From Yinghuangia seranimata (GTDB taxonomy: Bacteria > Actinomycetota > Actinomycetes > Streptomycetales > Streptomycetaceae): a DNA stretch of 64,000 bases. The position numbers and the translations under genes were made by a program. Under the pieces are notes generated by a model, which searched no databases, was not told the DNA's origin, and saw only the letters and a list, made by a program, of their open reading frames with translations. Location: positions 91,814 to 155,813 of the forward strand of contig NZ_JASAOI010000031.1 in NCBI RefSeq assembly GCF_029953285.1, read 5' to 3'. Of the stretch, positions 10,991-19,948 are shown in pieces (position 1 is the first letter of the stretch; the number at the start of each line of letters is the position of its first letter).

Positions 10991-11014
10991 GGGCGGGGCC
11001 GCACGGCCCCGCCC
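10991..11014 (+). terminator. Probable terminator after M16 operon
   Basis: A perfect 10-bp GC-only hairpin (10991-11000 and 11005-11014) with loop GCAC lies just after the M16 stop codon. It has no T tract, as is common in high-GC actinomycetes. Confidence 0.6.
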
Positions 11015-11065
11015 GCACGGCAAGCGCCAACTCCTGGCAAAGTAGTTCCCAAGGATGACTTGGGT

Positions 11066-11098
11066 GCGCCTCCGCCGTCGCCCGAACGGCGGAGGCGC
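11066..11098 (+). terminator. Second hairpin upstream of ctpE
   Basis: A perfect 13-bp inverted repeat (11066-11078 and 11086-11098) with a 7-nt loop lies 70 bp before the P-type ATPase start. It may be a second terminator of the M16 operon, or a leader structure of the ATPase gene. The sequence cannot decide between them. Confidence 0.5.
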
Positions 11099-11168
11099 GC
11101 TGCTACCCGGGTCGGATCATGAACCCTGGTTTGTACGCCAGCCTTTCCAGCCGCATACGGTGAGGTCC

Positions 11169-13574
11169 ATGACGCAGGAGACGCAGACCGACGACGCGCC
11201 GGAGCACACCGCCGTGCTCGACATCAGCCGCGGGCTGTCCGCCGCCGACGTCGCCGAACGCGTCGCGCGCGGCGAGGTCAACGACGTTCCGGTGCGCTCC
11301 AGCCGCTCCGTCGGCGAGATCGTCCGCAGCAACGTCTTCACGCGCTTCAACGCGATCATCGGCGTGCTCTTCCTGATCATCCTGGCGGTCGGCCCGATCC
11401 AGGACGGCCTGTTCGGGTTCGTGATCATCGCCAACACCGGCATCGGCATCGTCCAGGAGATGCGCGCCAAGCGCACCCTGGACCGCCTCGCGGTGATCGG
11501 CGAAGCCAAGCCGCGGGTGCGCCGCGACGGGAACGCCGTCGCGATTTCGGCCGCCGAGATCGTGCTCGACGACGTCATCGAACTCGGCTCGGGCGACAAG
11601 GCGGTCGTCGACGGCGTCGTCGTCGAGGCGGCTGGCCTGGAGGTCGACGAGTCGCTGCTCACCGGCGAGGCCGACCCCGTGCTGAAGAAGCCCGGCGACC
11701 CGGTCATGTCCGGCTCGTTCGTGGTGGCAGGCAACGGCGCCTTCCGCGCCACCCGGGTCGGCAAGGACGCCTACGCGGCGCAGCTGATGGAGGAGGCCAG
11801 CCGCTTCACGCTGGTCGCGTCCGAACTGCGCGGCGGCATCAGCACGATCCTCAAGTACGTCACCTGGGTGCTCATCCCCGCCGCGATCGCGCTGGTCATC
11901 AGCCAGTACCGGATCAACGAGGACGACATCCCCGAGGCGATCCGCCGAATGGTCGCGGGCGTCGTCCCGATGGTCCCCGAGGGCCTCGTGCTGCTGACCT
12001 CGCTGGCCTTCGCCGTCGGCGTCGTCCGCCTCGGCCGCCGCCAGTGCCTGGTGCAGGAGCTGCCCGCGATCGAGGGCCTGGCCCGCGTCGACGTCGTGTG
12101 CCTGGACAAGACCGGCACGCTGACCGAGGGCGGCATGAACGTCACCGAGGTCCGCTGCCTCGACGACGCGCTCCCGGTCCGCGCCGCGCTCGGCGCGCTC
12201 GGCACCACCGACAAGCGGCCCAACGCGAGCCTCCAGGCGATCATCGACGACTGCCCGGCGCCGACCGGCTGGACCGAGGTCGCCACCATCCCGTTCTCCT
12301 CGGCGCGCAAGTACTCGGGCGCGACGTTCGAGGTCGCCGGCGAGCGGCAGAGCTGGCTGCTCGGCGCGCCGGAGGTGCTCGCGCTGCCCGGCACGCCGAT
12401 CCTGGCCGACGCCGAGGAGCTCGGCACGCACGGCCTGCGCGTGCTGCTGCTGGTCCGCACCGGGGCGCCGGTCGAGGACCTGTCGGCGCCGTACGACGCG
12501 GCCGCCGCGCACCCCGCCGCGCTCGTCGTCCTGGAGCAGCGGCTGCGCCACGACGCCGCCGACACGCTCGCCTACTTCGCCGACCAGGGCGTCGCCACGA
12601 AGGTGATCTCCGGCGACAACGCCGTCTCGGTGGGCGCGGTCGCCGCCAAGCTCGGCATCCCCGGTGCCGAGCATCCCGTCGACGCGCGCACGCTGCCGAC
12701 CGACAAGGCCGAGCTGGCCGAGGTCCTGGAGAAGAACACCGTCTTCGGGCGCGTCACCCCGCAGCAGAAGCGCGACATGGTCGCGGCGCTGCAGTCCAAG
12801 GGCCACACCGTGGCGATGACCGGCGACGGCGTCAACGACGTGCTCGCGCTCAAGGACGCCGATATCGGCGTGGCGATGGGCTCGGGCAGCGAGGCGGCCC
12901 GCGGCGTCGCGCAGATCGTGCTGCTGAACAACAGCTTCGCGTCGCTGCCGTCGGTGGTCGGCGAGGGCCGACGGGTCATCGGCAACATCGAGCGGGTCTC
13001 GAACCTGTTCCTGACCAAGACGGCGTACGCGGTGCTACTGGCGATCCTCGTGGTGATCGTCAACGTGCCCTACCCGTTCCTGCCGCGCCACCTGACGCTG
13101 CTGGCCTGGTTCACGATCGGCACCCCGGCGTTCTTCCTGGCGCTCGCGCCGAACAAGGAGCGGGCCCGCACCGGGTTCGTGAACCGCGTCCTGCGGACGG
13201 CGGCGCCGGCAGGTGTGATCGCGGGTGCGGCCTGTTTCACCGCGTACCTGATCGCCCGGAACTACTACGGCGCCACCGAGGCCACCCGCAGCGCCGAGAC
13301 GTCGATCGCCACGCTGACGCTGTTCCTGGTCGCGCTGTGGGTCCTGGCGATCATCGCGCGCCCGTACACGTGGTGGCGGATCGCGCTGGTCCTGGCGATG
13401 GCGGCGGGCTTCGCCCTGGTGATCACGGTTCCGGCGTTCCAGAAGTTCTTCGACCTCAAGCTGGTCGGCACGACGATGCCGTGGACCGCGGTGGGCATCG
13501 CGGTGGTCGCGTCGGCGCTGATCGAGGTCGTGTGGCGGCTCATCGGACGCCGCAACCTGGCGGTCGACGCGTAG
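11169..13574 (+). CDS. ctpE: P-type cation ATPase, CtpE-like
   Basis: An 801-aa P-type ATPase. The phosphorylation motif DKTGTLTEG starts at Asp313. The actuator segment LLTGEADP, the hinge TGDGVNDVLALKDADIG and the fourth-helix motif VPEGL (near residue 270) are all present. The long identical-looking block QCLVQELPAIEGLARVDVV before the phosphorylated Asp is characteristic of mycobacterial CtpE, for which calcium uptake has been proposed. There is no N-terminal heavy-metal domain and no CPC motif, which argues against copper or zinc export. The ATG at 11169 is chosen over an upstream in-frame ATG at 11055 because homology begins there. It ends one base from the convergent PsuG-like gene. 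Confidence 0.87.
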   Translation: MTQETQTDDAPEHTAVLDISRGLSAADVAERVARGEVNDVPVRSSRSVGEIVRSNVFTRFNAIIGVLFLIILAVGPIQDGLFGFVIIANTGIGIVQEMRAKRTLDRLAVIGEAKPRVRRDGNAVAISAAEIVLDDVIELGSGDKAVVDGVVVEAAGLEVDESLLTGEADPVLKKPGDPVMSGSFVVAGNGAFRATRVGKDAYAAQLMEEASRFTLVASELRGGISTILKYVTWVLIPAAIALVISQYRINEDDIPEAIRRMVAGVVPMVPEGLVLLTSLAFAVGVVRLGRRQCLVQELPAIEGLARVDVVCLDKTGTLTEGGMNVTEVRCLDDALPVRAALGALGTTDKRPNASLQAIIDDCPAPTGWTEVATIPFSSARKYSGATFEVAGERQSWLLGAPEVLALPGTPILADAEELGTHGLRVLLLVRTGAPVEDLSAPYDAAAAHPAALVVLEQRLRHDAADTLAYFADQGVATKVISGDNAVSVGAVAAKLGIPGAEHPVDARTLPTDKAELAEVLEKNTVFGRVTPQQKRDMVAALQSKGHTVAMTGDGVNDVLALKDADIGVAMGSGSEAARGVAQIVLLNNSFASLPSVVGEGRRVIGNIERVSNLFLTKTAYAVLLAILVVIVNVPYPFLPRHLTLLAWFTIGTPAFFLALAPNKERARTGFVNRVLRTAAPAGVIAGAACFTAYLIARNYYGATEATRSAETSIATLTLFLVALWVLAIIARPYTWWRIALVLAMAAGFALVITVPAFQKFFDLKLVGTTMPWTAVGIAVVASALIEVVWRLIGRRNLAVDA

Positions 13575-13575
13575 C

Positions 13576-14766
13576 TCAGCGGCGCTCCCGGTGTTCGGCG
13601 GACACGAGGGCGGCGGCGATCTCGGCGGCCAGGGCCGCGGTGCGTGGGCCGCGCTCGTCGTCGGCCGGGACCGGTTGGGCGAAGAGCACGCCGCGGTCGG
13701 CGAGCCCCAGGGCGTCGCATGCGCGGATGAGCCGGGCGGCCTCGTCGGGGTGGTCGACCCGCCACTCCAGGGTGTGGTCGGAGTCGGCCGGCCGACCGGG
13801 GAAGCGGTCGGTGCCGTAGCCGACGACCGGCACGTTCAGCGACGCCAGGCGGTCGAGGGTGGCGCCGACGTCGAAGAGCGGCGCGACCCCCGAGCAGACG
13901 AGCGCGACGCCGCAGCGTGACAGGGCCTCCAGGTCGGCGGACGCGTCCCACGCCTCGCGGGCGCCGGGGCGCGCCCCGCCCAGGCCTCCGGCGGCCAGCA
14001 CGCGGATGCCCGCGAGCCGGGCCAGGTGTGCCGCGGCGCCGACGGTCGTGGCCGCGTCGCGCCCGGCCGCCACGGCCGGGGCCAGGTCGCGCAGGCCGGC
14101 CTTGGCGAGCCCTCCGGCGGCCGCGACGTGATCCAGGGCGGCGGCGTCCAAGCCGATCCGCACCCGGCCTCCGATCACCGCGATCGCCGCCGGGACCGCG
14201 CCCGCGGCGCGTACGGCGGCCTCGGTCCGGCGGAGTGCCCCCAGGGGGTCGGGCCGGTGCGTGGCCCGGCACACGGCGGTGCTCGCCAGCGCGACCACCG
14301 GGCGTCCCGCCGCCAGTGCCGCCGCGACCTCGGGGAGGACCTCCACCGGGTGCGCGGCGCCGCTGCCGCCGGGCTCGCGCACCGAGGGGCGCGCATGCGG
14401 ACTGCTCGGGGCGGGCGGGCGCCGGGCGCTCGGGAAGGGCGGACGAGGCGGGCCCTCGAACGCGGGCGGCGGAGGGCGACGCGCGGGCGGGAGCCGCACG
14501 GCGTCCGCGTGGGGTGCCGGCCGCACCGGCGCTCCGGGGCCCGTGGGCTCGTCGCGGGCCGGGGCGGCGGCCCGGCCCTGCGCGCGGGCGTCCGCGGCGG
14601 TCCTGGCGGCCCCGGGGCCGTTCCCGCCGACATCCCCCGGCTCGTCGCCGGAAACGGTGTCAGGGCCGTCCCTGGACGGTGCCGCGGCATGCTCCCGCGG
14701 CCCGTCCCCGGGCGGCGGCACGGGCCGGGCGGACACTCCGGGTGCCCCGGGCACTCCGATGATCAT
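13576..14766 (-). CDS. Pseudouridine-5'-phosphate glycosidase-like protein with altered active site
   Basis: A 396-aa protein whose residues about 140-390 resemble PsuG/IndA pseudouridine-5'-phosphate glycosidases (for example GAVPAAIAVIGGRVRIGL and ATTVGAAAHLARLAGIRV). The family glutamate of ALEST is alanine here (ALAST, Ala161, codon 14284-14286). The Schiff-base lysine of VCAGAK is also alanine (VCSGVA, Ala295, codon 13882-13884). The second lysine (Lys222) and DASADL remain. The family's C-terminal segment of about 60 residues is missing. The first 140 residues are a Pro/Ala/Arg-rich extension, perhaps an over-long start; a GTG at 14352 would remove it. Classical glycosidase activity is unlikely. 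It may be a decaying gene or a repurposed scaffold. Confidence 0.72.
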   Translation of the reverse strand: MIIGVPGAPGVSARPVPPPGDGPREHAAAPSRDGPDTVSGDEPGDVGGNGPGAARTAADARAQGRAAAPARDEPTGPGAPVRPAPHADAVRLPPARRPPPPAFEGPPRPPFPSARRPPAPSSPHARPSVREPGGSGAAHPVEVLPEVAAALAAGRPVVALASTAVCRATHRPDPLGALRRTEAAVRAAGAVPAAIAVIGGRVRIGLDAAALDHVAAAGGLAKAGLRDLAPAVAAGRDAATTVGAAAHLARLAGIRVLAAGGLGGARPGAREAWDASADLEALSRCGVALVCSGVAPLFDVGATLDRLASLNVPVVGYGTDRFPGRPADSDHTLEWRVDHPDEAARLIRACDALGLADRGVLFAQPVPADDERGPRTAALAAEIAAALVSAEHRERR

Positions 14767-14844
14767 GGCGTGGCGCGGCCTCCCCAAGGCGTCGCCGGCC
14801 GCGGCCCCCGGTGGACGGGCCGCGCTGCACGGACCCGGCGGCGC

Positions 14845-15183
14845 TTACCCGCGCGGCTGGTACAGCACCGCGGCCCAGCCGTCGGGGCCCACCACCTGGG
14901 CGCGCACCTCGTGCGGCCCCTCGACGGGCTCGGCGACCTTGAACCCGGCCTCGCGCAGCGGCGCCAGCGCGGCCTCCAGGTCGGCGACCTTCACCATCAC
15001 CGACGCGCCCTCGCCCTCGCGGTCGGTGCCCGACAGCGCGATGCGGTTGCCGTTGAGGTCGAACTGCGCCCAGCGGTCGCCGTCCACGAACGTCGGCTCG
15101 GTGCCCAGCACCGCGCGCATGAACGCCACGGCGGCGGTCATGTCGGCGACGGGGAATGCGGCGGACAGGCCCAGGGCGGACAT
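14845..15183 (-). CDS. VOC family (glyoxalase/bleomycin-resistance fold) protein
   Basis: A 112-aa single vicinal-oxygen-chelate domain: the pattern FPVADMTAAVAFMRAVLG opens a beta-alpha-beta-beta-beta module, and VVGPDGWAAVLYQPRG closes it. The ATG at 15183 is preceded by GGAGG at 5 nt. Such short proteins form dimers and may bind a metal, but neither the substrate nor the metal ligands can be named from sequence. It lies between the PsuG-like gene and the lipoprotein gene on the same strand, separated from each by about 100 bp or less, so an operon is possible. Confidence 0.78.
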   Translation of the reverse strand: MSALGLSAAFPVADMTAAVAFMRAVLGTEPTFVDGDRWAQFDLNGNRIALSGTDREGEGASVMVKVADLEAALAPLREAGFKVAEPVEGPHEVRAQVVGPDGWAAVLYQPRG

Positions 15184-15286
15184 GGCGACCTCCAACGTGA
15201 GTGACCGGTGTATGGCGGTTCGGACTACGTCTGATGGTCTATCAGATACGTTGCCGTGTCGGGCCGGTCGCGCGCGGTGACACCGA

Positions 15287-16300
15287 TCACGACGGGAACT
15301 GGTCGGCGGACACGTCGGTCTTCGACGCGTTGCCGCCCGCGACCGCGTACAGCGTCAGCGTGTACGCCATGTACTGCGACCCCTTCGTCTCGAAGTCCAG
15401 GGTCTCGTCGAAACGTTGGAACCGGCAGTCCCGGCTGAAGCGCTTGCCGTCCGGGTCCCAGTCCGTGCCGGTCGTGTAGTACGCCGTCAGCTTGCCGTCG
15501 GGAATGCCGTCGACGGTCACCGTCGCGCCGGCGCGCACGTACAGCTCGCGCACGATCGTGTCGCCCTTGGTGAGCTCGACCACGGCGTCCCCGGCGCCGT
15601 CGGCGTTCTTCACGGTCAGCTCGCCGGGCCCGCCGCGCCGGCCGCCGCCCAGGCTGCCGTTCGCACCGCGCCGGCCGGGCTCGTCCTGCCGCTCGGGGAC
15701 GAACGACCCGACCCGGTACGCCCCGTCCACGGCCGCGAGCGCGGCCGCCGCGTCGCGCACCGCCTGCGCGCCGGGCAGGTTCGACGCCCGGGGGATGCCG
15801 GACGCCCCCGTGCATAGCCGCCCCGAACGCGCCGATCCGGAAAGGCCGTCGAGGTCCTTCTCCAGGCCCGACAACGCCGCCGTCAGCGTCCGGGCGCCGG
15901 CCTCGGCAGCCTCGGGCGGTGTGACGGCCGCCAGTGCGGTCCGCGCCGCGCCGGCGCGCCGGGCGGCGTCCGTGAACGCCGAGGCGAGCGCCTGCGGCGT
16001 TCCCGCGGCCTCGACCGCGGCCATTCCCGGGGCGATCTGCGCGTCGACGGCGGCCAACGCCGCGCGGAACTCCTCGGGGCCGACGCGCGCGACCGAGGCC
16101 GGCGCGGACGACGGCGACGAGGGCGACGGCGACGCCGGCGTATCGGGCGCGCTGTCCGCGGGGGCGACCGACGCACCGCTCGGCGACGGCGTGGTCCCCG
16201 AGGCCCGCACCCCGCCCTGGCCGCATCCGGCCGCCGCGAGAACGGCGACGCATGCGACAGCGACCCACGGCGTCCTCGGTCGTGCGGACATGCCCGGCAT
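15287..16300 (-). CDS. Secreted lipoprotein of unknown function
   Basis: A 337-aa protein with a clear lipoprotein signal: basic start, hydrophobic core VAVACVAVLAAAGC and cysteine at the lipobox. A Ser/Pro/Ala-rich linker follows (about residues 35-70), then an all-helical segment (about 75-165), a Gly/Arg-rich hinge, and a C-terminal beta-rich module of about 110 residues. That module resembles secreted actinomycete domains that describe a backbone amide and side charge, but I cannot name it. The ATG at 16300 gives the lipobox at the normal distance; a second ATG three codons later is an alternative. Expected location is the outer face of the membrane. No function is assigned. Confidence 0.75.
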   Translation of the reverse strand: MPGMSARPRTPWVAVACVAVLAAAGCGQGGVRASGTTPSPSGASVAPADSAPDTPASPSPSSPSSAPASVARVGPEEFRAALAAVDAQIAPGMAAVEAAGTPQALASAFTDAARRAGAARTALAAVTPPEAAEAGARTLTAALSGLEKDLDGLSGSARSGRLCTGASGIPRASNLPGAQAVRDAAAALAAVDGAYRVGSFVPERQDEPGRRGANGSLGGGRRGGPGELTVKNADGAGDAVVELTKGDTIVRELYVRAGATVTVDGIPDGKLTAYYTTGTDWDPDGKRFSRDCRFQRFDETLDFETKGSQYMAYTLTLYAVAGGNASKTDVSADQFPS

Positions 16301-16610
16301 CGTGCCCCCCGTGGTCTCGACCCGACCGCCCCTTCCACGCTAGCCACAGCCGGAGCCTGCCGCTGCGGGACGGCCCGGGAACTCCCGTGCCCCGCAGCGG
16401 TGATGGCCACCGCGCGACGTCGCAGGCCGGGCGGCACTTTAGTGCGTACGACCATCGCCCCCGACGGGGTGGTCCCCGGCGAGGCCGGGGGCGCGACGGC
16501 GGTCCGGCCGACAGCCGCGCCCACGACGCACCGTCACGTGCCGCGCACCACGCGCGGGGGCGCGCCGGGCTCCTCGCTGAACCGCCCGGCCGTGGCTTAG
16601 TGTCGGCAGC

Positions 16611-19382
16611 GTGGAGCCGACCGAGCCGCACCCCTCGGCGCCCGGCACCCCGCCGACCGGGCGGGTGCCCGCGCCCCCGGCCTTTCCCGAGCACTGGGAG
16701 GCCGACGTCGTGCTGCGCGACGGCGCGACCGCCCACCTGCGCCCGGTGGGGCCGCACGACGCCGACCGGCTCGTCGCGTTCTACGCACGGGTCTCCGACG
16801 AGTCGAAGTACCTGCGGTTCTTCACGCCGTACCCGCGGCTGTCCGAGCGCGACGTGCGGCACTTCACCAACCACGACTGGGTCGACCGTGTAGGGCTCGG
16901 CCTGTTCGTCGGCGACGAGATGGTGGCGATCGTCCGCTACGACCGCATCGGCCCGGACGGCCGCGCGGTGAAGACCGGCCCGCACGGGCGCTCGTCGACC
17001 GCAGAGGTCGCCTTCCTGGTGCAGGACGACCAGCAGGGCCGGGGCGTCGCGTCCGTCCTCCTCGAGCACATCGCCGACGTCGCCCGCGAGCGCGGCATCC
17101 GCCGGTTCGTCGCGGACGTCCTGCCGTCCAACCGGCGCATGATGAAGGTCTTCACCGAGGCCGGGTACACGCAGCAGTCCGCCTTCGAGGACGGCGTCGT
17201 GCGCCTCAACCTCGACCTCGCGCCGACCGACACCTCCACGGCCGTCATGCTCGCCCGCGAGCACCGCGCCGAGGCCCGGTCCACCGCGCGGCTGCTCAAT
17301 CCGCGGTCCGTCGCGGTGATCGGCGCCGGCCGCAACGAGGGCACGGTCGGCAACACGCTGCTGCGCAACCTGGCCGCCAGCGGCTTCACCGGTCCCGTGT
17401 ACGCGGTCAACCCCAAGGCCGGCGACGAGCCGATCGAGGGCGTGCCCGTCTACCGCACCGTGCTCGACGCCCCGGGCGAGGTCGACCTCGCGATCGTCGC
17501 GGTGCCCGCCCCGGCCGTGCAGCGGGTCGTCGAGGAGTGCGGCCGCCACGGCGTGCGCGGACTGGTCGTCATCTCCTCGGGATTCGCCGAAACCGGCCCC
17601 GAAGGCCGTGCGTTGCAGCGCCGCCTGGTGCGCACCGCGCGCGCCCACGGGATGCGCGTGATCGGCCCGAACTGCCTGGGGATCCTCAACACCGACCCGG
17701 ACGTCAGCGTCAACGCGAGCCTGTCGCCGCGCATGCCGCGCCGCGGCCGGGTGGGCATGTTCGCGCAGTCCGGCGCGCTCGGCATCGCGATCCTGGAGTC
17801 GACGGTCAACCGCGGCATCGGCCTGTCCACGTTCGTGTCCGCGGGCAACCGCGCCGACGTCTCCGGCAACGACCTCCTGCAGTACTGGGAGGACGACCCG
17901 GCGACCGACGTGGTTCTGCTGCACCTCGAATCGCTGGGCAACCCACGCAAGTTCACCCGCCTCGCGCGCCGTGTCGCGCGCCGCAAGCCGGTCGTCGCCG
18001 TGAAGAGCGCGCGGCACGCGCAGGGCGTCCCGCTCGGGCACGCCGCCCGCGCGCTGACCCTGCCGGACCAGGCCGTCGACTCGCTGTTCCGGCAGGCCGG
18101 CGTCATCCGTGTGCCGACCGTCGCGGAGATGTTCGACGTCGCCCAACTCCTCGCCTACCAACCGCTTCCCGCGGGCGACCGGGTCGCGATCGTCGGCAAC
18201 TCCGACTCGCTCGGACTGCTCGCGCAGGACGCCTGCACGAGCGCCGGCCTCGTGCCGCTGCGGCCGGTCGACCTGACCACGTCGGCGACCGCCGAGGACT
18301 TCCGCAAGGCCCTCGGCGACATGCTGGCGTCACCCGAATCCGACGCCGTGGTCACGGTGTTCATCCCGCCGCTGACCACGTCGGGCGACGAGGTCGCGGC
18401 CGTCATCGCCGAGATGGCCGAACGCGCCGCCGAGGTCGGCAAGCCGCTGCTGGCCACCTACCTCGCGCACGAGGGCCTGCCCACCCAGCTGCGCCGCCTG
18501 GACGTCGACGGCGTCCCCGCGCTCGGCTCCGTGCCCTCCTACCCGGCGCCCGAGAACGCCGTGCGCGCGCTCGCCGAGGTCGTCCGCTACGCGGCCTGGC
18601 GCCGCCGCCCGGCAGGCGACGTCGTCGAGTTCGAGGACGTCCGGCCCGACACCGCGCGCGCCCTGGTCCGCGCCCGGCTCGGCGCCGCCGACGCGGCCGG
18701 GCTGTCGCCCGGCGAGGCCGCCGAACTCCTCGGCTGCTACGGCATCCACCCGCTCCCGGCCGTCCGCGTCGACAACGAGGACGCCGCGGTCGCCGCCGCC
18801 GAGCGGATCGGCTACCCGGTCGTGCTCAAGACCATCGCCGAACACCTGCGGCACCGCGTCGACCTCGACGGCGTACGCCTCGACCTGGGCACCGAGGTCG
18901 GCCTGCGGCGCGCGTTCCGGCGGATGGCGGCGCGCCTCGGCGGACCCGACCAGGCGCGGCTCGTGGTGCAGCAGATGGCGCCGCGCGGCGTCGCGACCAC
19001 GGTGGGCCTGACGTACGACGAGTCCTTCGGCGCGCTGCTGCGCTTCGGCCTCGCCGGCCCGGCGTCCGAGCTGCTCGGGGACGTCGCGCACCGCGTCGTC
19101 CCCGCGACCGACCAGGACGTCGCCGACCTGGTCCGCGACATCCGCGCGGCGCCGGTGCTGTTCGGCTACCGCGGCGCGCCGCCGGTCGACGTCGAGGCGT
19201 TGGAGGAACTGCTGCTGCGCCTGTCGCAGTTGGCCGACGACCTGCCGCAGGTCACGTCGGTGACGCTCGACCCGGTCGTGGTCACGGGGGAGGGCCTGCG
19301 GGTCCTCGACGCGCGCGTGCGGCTCTCGCGGCCGCCGATGCGGACGGACCTGGGGCCGCGGGCGATGCGCGACCCGCACTGA
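16611..19382 (+). CDS. GNAT / NDP-forming acyl-CoA synthetase fusion (Pat-type protein acetyltransferase)
   Basis: A 923-aa multidomain protein. Residues about 30-190 are a GNAT acetyltransferase (acetyl-CoA loop near QQGRGVASVLLEHI). Residues about 215-480 are a CoA-binding Rossmann plus flavodoxin-like unit with LNPRSVAVIGAGRNEGTVGN and AQSGALGIAILE. The last 230 residues are an ATP-grasp domain with LGCYGIHPLPAVRV. The GNAT-first order is that described for Streptomyces lividans PatA, which acetylates and inactivates acyl-CoA synthetases; Salmonella Pat has GNAT last. A histidine (LGHAARA) lies where ADP-forming synthetases have their phosphohistidine; the alignment is approximate. The GTG at 16611 has a weak ribosome-binding site. 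Confidence 0.85.
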   Translation: MEPTEPHPSAPGTPPTGRVPAPPAFPEHWEADVVLRDGATAHLRPVGPHDADRLVAFYARVSDESKYLRFFTPYPRLSERDVRHFTNHDWVDRVGLGLFVGDEMVAIVRYDRIGPDGRAVKTGPHGRSSTAEVAFLVQDDQQGRGVASVLLEHIADVARERGIRRFVADVLPSNRRMMKVFTEAGYTQQSAFEDGVVRLNLDLAPTDTSTAVMLAREHRAEARSTARLLNPRSVAVIGAGRNEGTVGNTLLRNLAASGFTGPVYAVNPKAGDEPIEGVPVYRTVLDAPGEVDLAIVAVPAPAVQRVVEECGRHGVRGLVVISSGFAETGPEGRALQRRLVRTARAHGMRVIGPNCLGILNTDPDVSVNASLSPRMPRRGRVGMFAQSGALGIAILESTVNRGIGLSTFVSAGNRADVSGNDLLQYWEDDPATDVVLLHLESLGNPRKFTRLARRVARRKPVVAVKSARHAQGVPLGHAARALTLPDQAVDSLFRQAGVIRVPTVAEMFDVAQLLAYQPLPAGDRVAIVGNSDSLGLLAQDACTSAGLVPLRPVDLTTSATAEDFRKALGDMLASPESDAVVTVFIPPLTTSGDEVAAVIAEMAERAAEVGKPLLATYLAHEGLPTQLRRLDVDGVPALGSVPSYPAPENAVRALAEVVRYAAWRRRPAGDVVEFEDVRPDTARALVRARLGAADAAGLSPGEAAELLGCYGIHPLPAVRVDNEDAAVAAAERIGYPVVLKTIAEHLRHRVDLDGVRLDLGTEVGLRRAFRRMAARLGGPDQARLVVQQMAPRGVATTVGLTYDESFGALLRFGLAGPASELLGDVAHRVVPATDQDVADLVRDIRAAPVLFGYRGAPPVDVEALEELLLRLSQLADDLPQVTSVTLDPVVVTGEGLRVLDARVRLSRPPMRTDLGPRAMRDPH

Positions 19383-19393
19383 GCCGCGGGCCG

Positions 19394-19425
19394 CGGCGGT
19401 ACGCCCCGATCCGGACGTACCGCCG
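19394..19425 (+). terminator. Probable terminator after Pat-type gene
   Basis: A perfect 10-bp inverted repeat (CGGCGGTACG at 19394-19403 and its complement at 19416-19425) lies 12 bp after the stop codon, with a 12-nt loop. Confidence 0.6.
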
Positions 19426-19948
19426 TGGGCCCGGCCGCTGCGACGCCGATGCCACCCCGAGCCGTGGCACCCGCGCCGCCGCTGCGGCCTCCGGCCGACC
19501 CTGTCGTCATGCCCCTCCGCGCACGCCCTCCACGTGGCGGCGCATCATGCCGACCGGCCCGCCCGGACCGACCGCCCCCACGCCGGGTTTCCCCGATCCC
19601 GCCGACGCGGATGCGGTGCTCGTGCCGGCCGGCGGGGTTTCACCGCGAACGGTGCGTCCCTGTTCTCCCCGTCCGTCCTGCACACCGCACAGTCAACAGG
19701 TTCACGCCAGTCCGGGGGAGGGCGCGCAGAGGGCGCGCGGTTGCGCTTCGCGCGTGGGGGTCCGCGATCGTGCCCCTCCGTCACCCGTACGGGGACTGTC
19801 AAGACATCGACAAAGAGTCACAGCGTCGATGCTTTGCGTTGCGGATCGGCCTGGTGGCCGCGCCGCCGGGAGGGCGCGGCCGTGCGCGGCAACGCGCGAC
19901 GGGGCACGGATGGCGCACACGTGCCGCCGAAGATGCCAGGATGGGGGC
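19426..19948 (+). other. Intergenic region without a convincing gene
   Basis: Over 500 bp between the Pat-type gene and the DUF5998 gene. The frame of the downstream gene stays open here, and an ATG-initiated stretch beginning near 19547 has coding-like composition for about 40 codons and then degrades. There is no ribosome-binding site for it, so I do not call a gene. The segment 19790-19840 is locally AT-richer and is the best place for a promoter of the downstream pair. Confidence 0.5.

Noticed and set aside
19547..19948. In-frame upstream extension of the DUF5998 gene
   Set aside because: The extension is Pro/Arg/Cys-rich after about 40 codons and has no ribosome-binding site, and the family begins at the ATG at 19949.
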